5,056 nt of DNA from Patescibacteria group bacterium (GTDB lineage Bacteria > Patescibacteriota > Minisyncoccia > Minisyncoccales > JAHIOY01): positions 1-5,056 of the forward strand of contig JAHIOY010000001.1 of assembly GCA_018894495.1 (NCBI GenBank), written 5' to 3'. The notes below the pieces were generated by a model that was given only the letters and a program-made list of their open reading frames with translations, had not been told where the DNA came from and searched no databases. The position numbers and the translations under genes were made by a program. How positions within the stretch are numbered: position 1 is the first letter of the stretch; each line of letters starts with the position of its first letter. Below, piece after piece: positions 4,922 to 5,056 of this stretch.

Positions 4922-5056
4922 ATGCTTATCTTCGCTTGTATTTCTCCCCATCCACCAATTATTTTGCCTTCGGTTGGCTCTCCTGAAGACAGAGGTCAGG
5001 TTAAAAATACAATTTTGGCTTTGGAAAAATTGGGGGGAAAATTAAAAAAATTAAAA
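4922..5056 (+). CDS. LigB/class III extradiol dioxygenase-like protein (AmmeMemoRadiSam cluster), 3' end cut off
   Basis: I translated 45 codons from an ATG at 4922 to the right edge, open throughout. The start MLIFACISPHPPIILPSVG (residues 1-19) matches the class III extradiol dioxygenase-like (LigB) domain, whose members open with a hydrophobic strand and a PHPP..(V/L)P.VG motif. His10 is the likely metal-site or equivalent residue. The following DRGQVKNTILALEKLGGKLK helix, split here by position 23-42, fits the T..A...L helix of the family. In many genomes this domain is the N-terminal part of AmmeMemoRadiSam protein A, fused to AMMECR1, or stands alone beside it; Memo (protein B) proper usually begins differently. 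The gene follows the radical SAM gene by 89 bases on the same strand, which strongly supports the assignment. No Shine-Dalgarno; the leader is the repeat arm. Whether an AMMECR1 domain follows lies outside the window. Confidence 0.78.
   Translation, partial: MLIFACISPHPPIILPSVGSPEDRGQVKNTILALEKLGGKLKKLK

Overview
The window looks like chromosomal DNA from an AT-rich bacterium (GC in the mid-30s per cent by eye), most likely a member of the Candidate Phyla Radiation (Patescibacteria), perhaps a Parcubacteria lineage. That placement is an inference. It rests on compact gene packing, weak or absent Shine-Dalgarno sequences, short AT-rich repeats filling the intergenic gaps, and several small repeats inserted in frame within a conserved housekeeping gene, including a GC-rich hairpin coding for a PARTSSRRSRAG-like peptide. 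Stops are TAA or TAG, no in-frame TGA occurs in the genes, and the standard bacterial code fits everything.

Layout. On the minus strand, reading right to left, lie thpR (3706-3158), murC (3046-1586), sufS (1565-330) and the first 105 codons of sufE (315 to the left edge). murC-sufS and sufS-sufE are separated by only 20 and 14 bases, so murC-sufS-sufE is probably one operon. thpR sits upstream across a 111-base repeat. On the plus strand, diverging from thpR, lie an AmmeMemoRadiSam-type radical SAM gene (3816-4832) and, after an 89-base repeat, the first 45 codons of a LigB/class III extradiol dioxygenase-like protein (4922 to the right edge), the domain typical of the same conserved cluster.

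Functions. MurC adds L-alanine to UDP-N-acetylmuramate in peptidoglycan synthesis. SufS and SufE form a cysteine desulfurase and sulfur-acceptor pair for Fe-S cluster assembly or other sulfur transfer. ThpR is a 2H phosphoesterase. The plus-strand pair belongs to a widespread system of unknown function. The radical SAM enzyme needs Fe-S clusters, so it is a plausible client of the Suf pair, but nothing here links them directly.

The most unusual part is the repeat content. murC carries five separate in-frame repeat insertions: a 7-bp x5 tandem array, a compound 7-bp array, two oppositely oriented copies of a TTCCGCG element with 10-12-10 spacing, and a GC-rich hairpin open in all six frames. 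Two intergenic regions are filled from stop codon to start codon by copies of one element, a CGACAA core flanked by NNAAAAA heptamers. The divergent thpR/radical SAM region has a different inverted repeat whose arms end at or next to both start codons.
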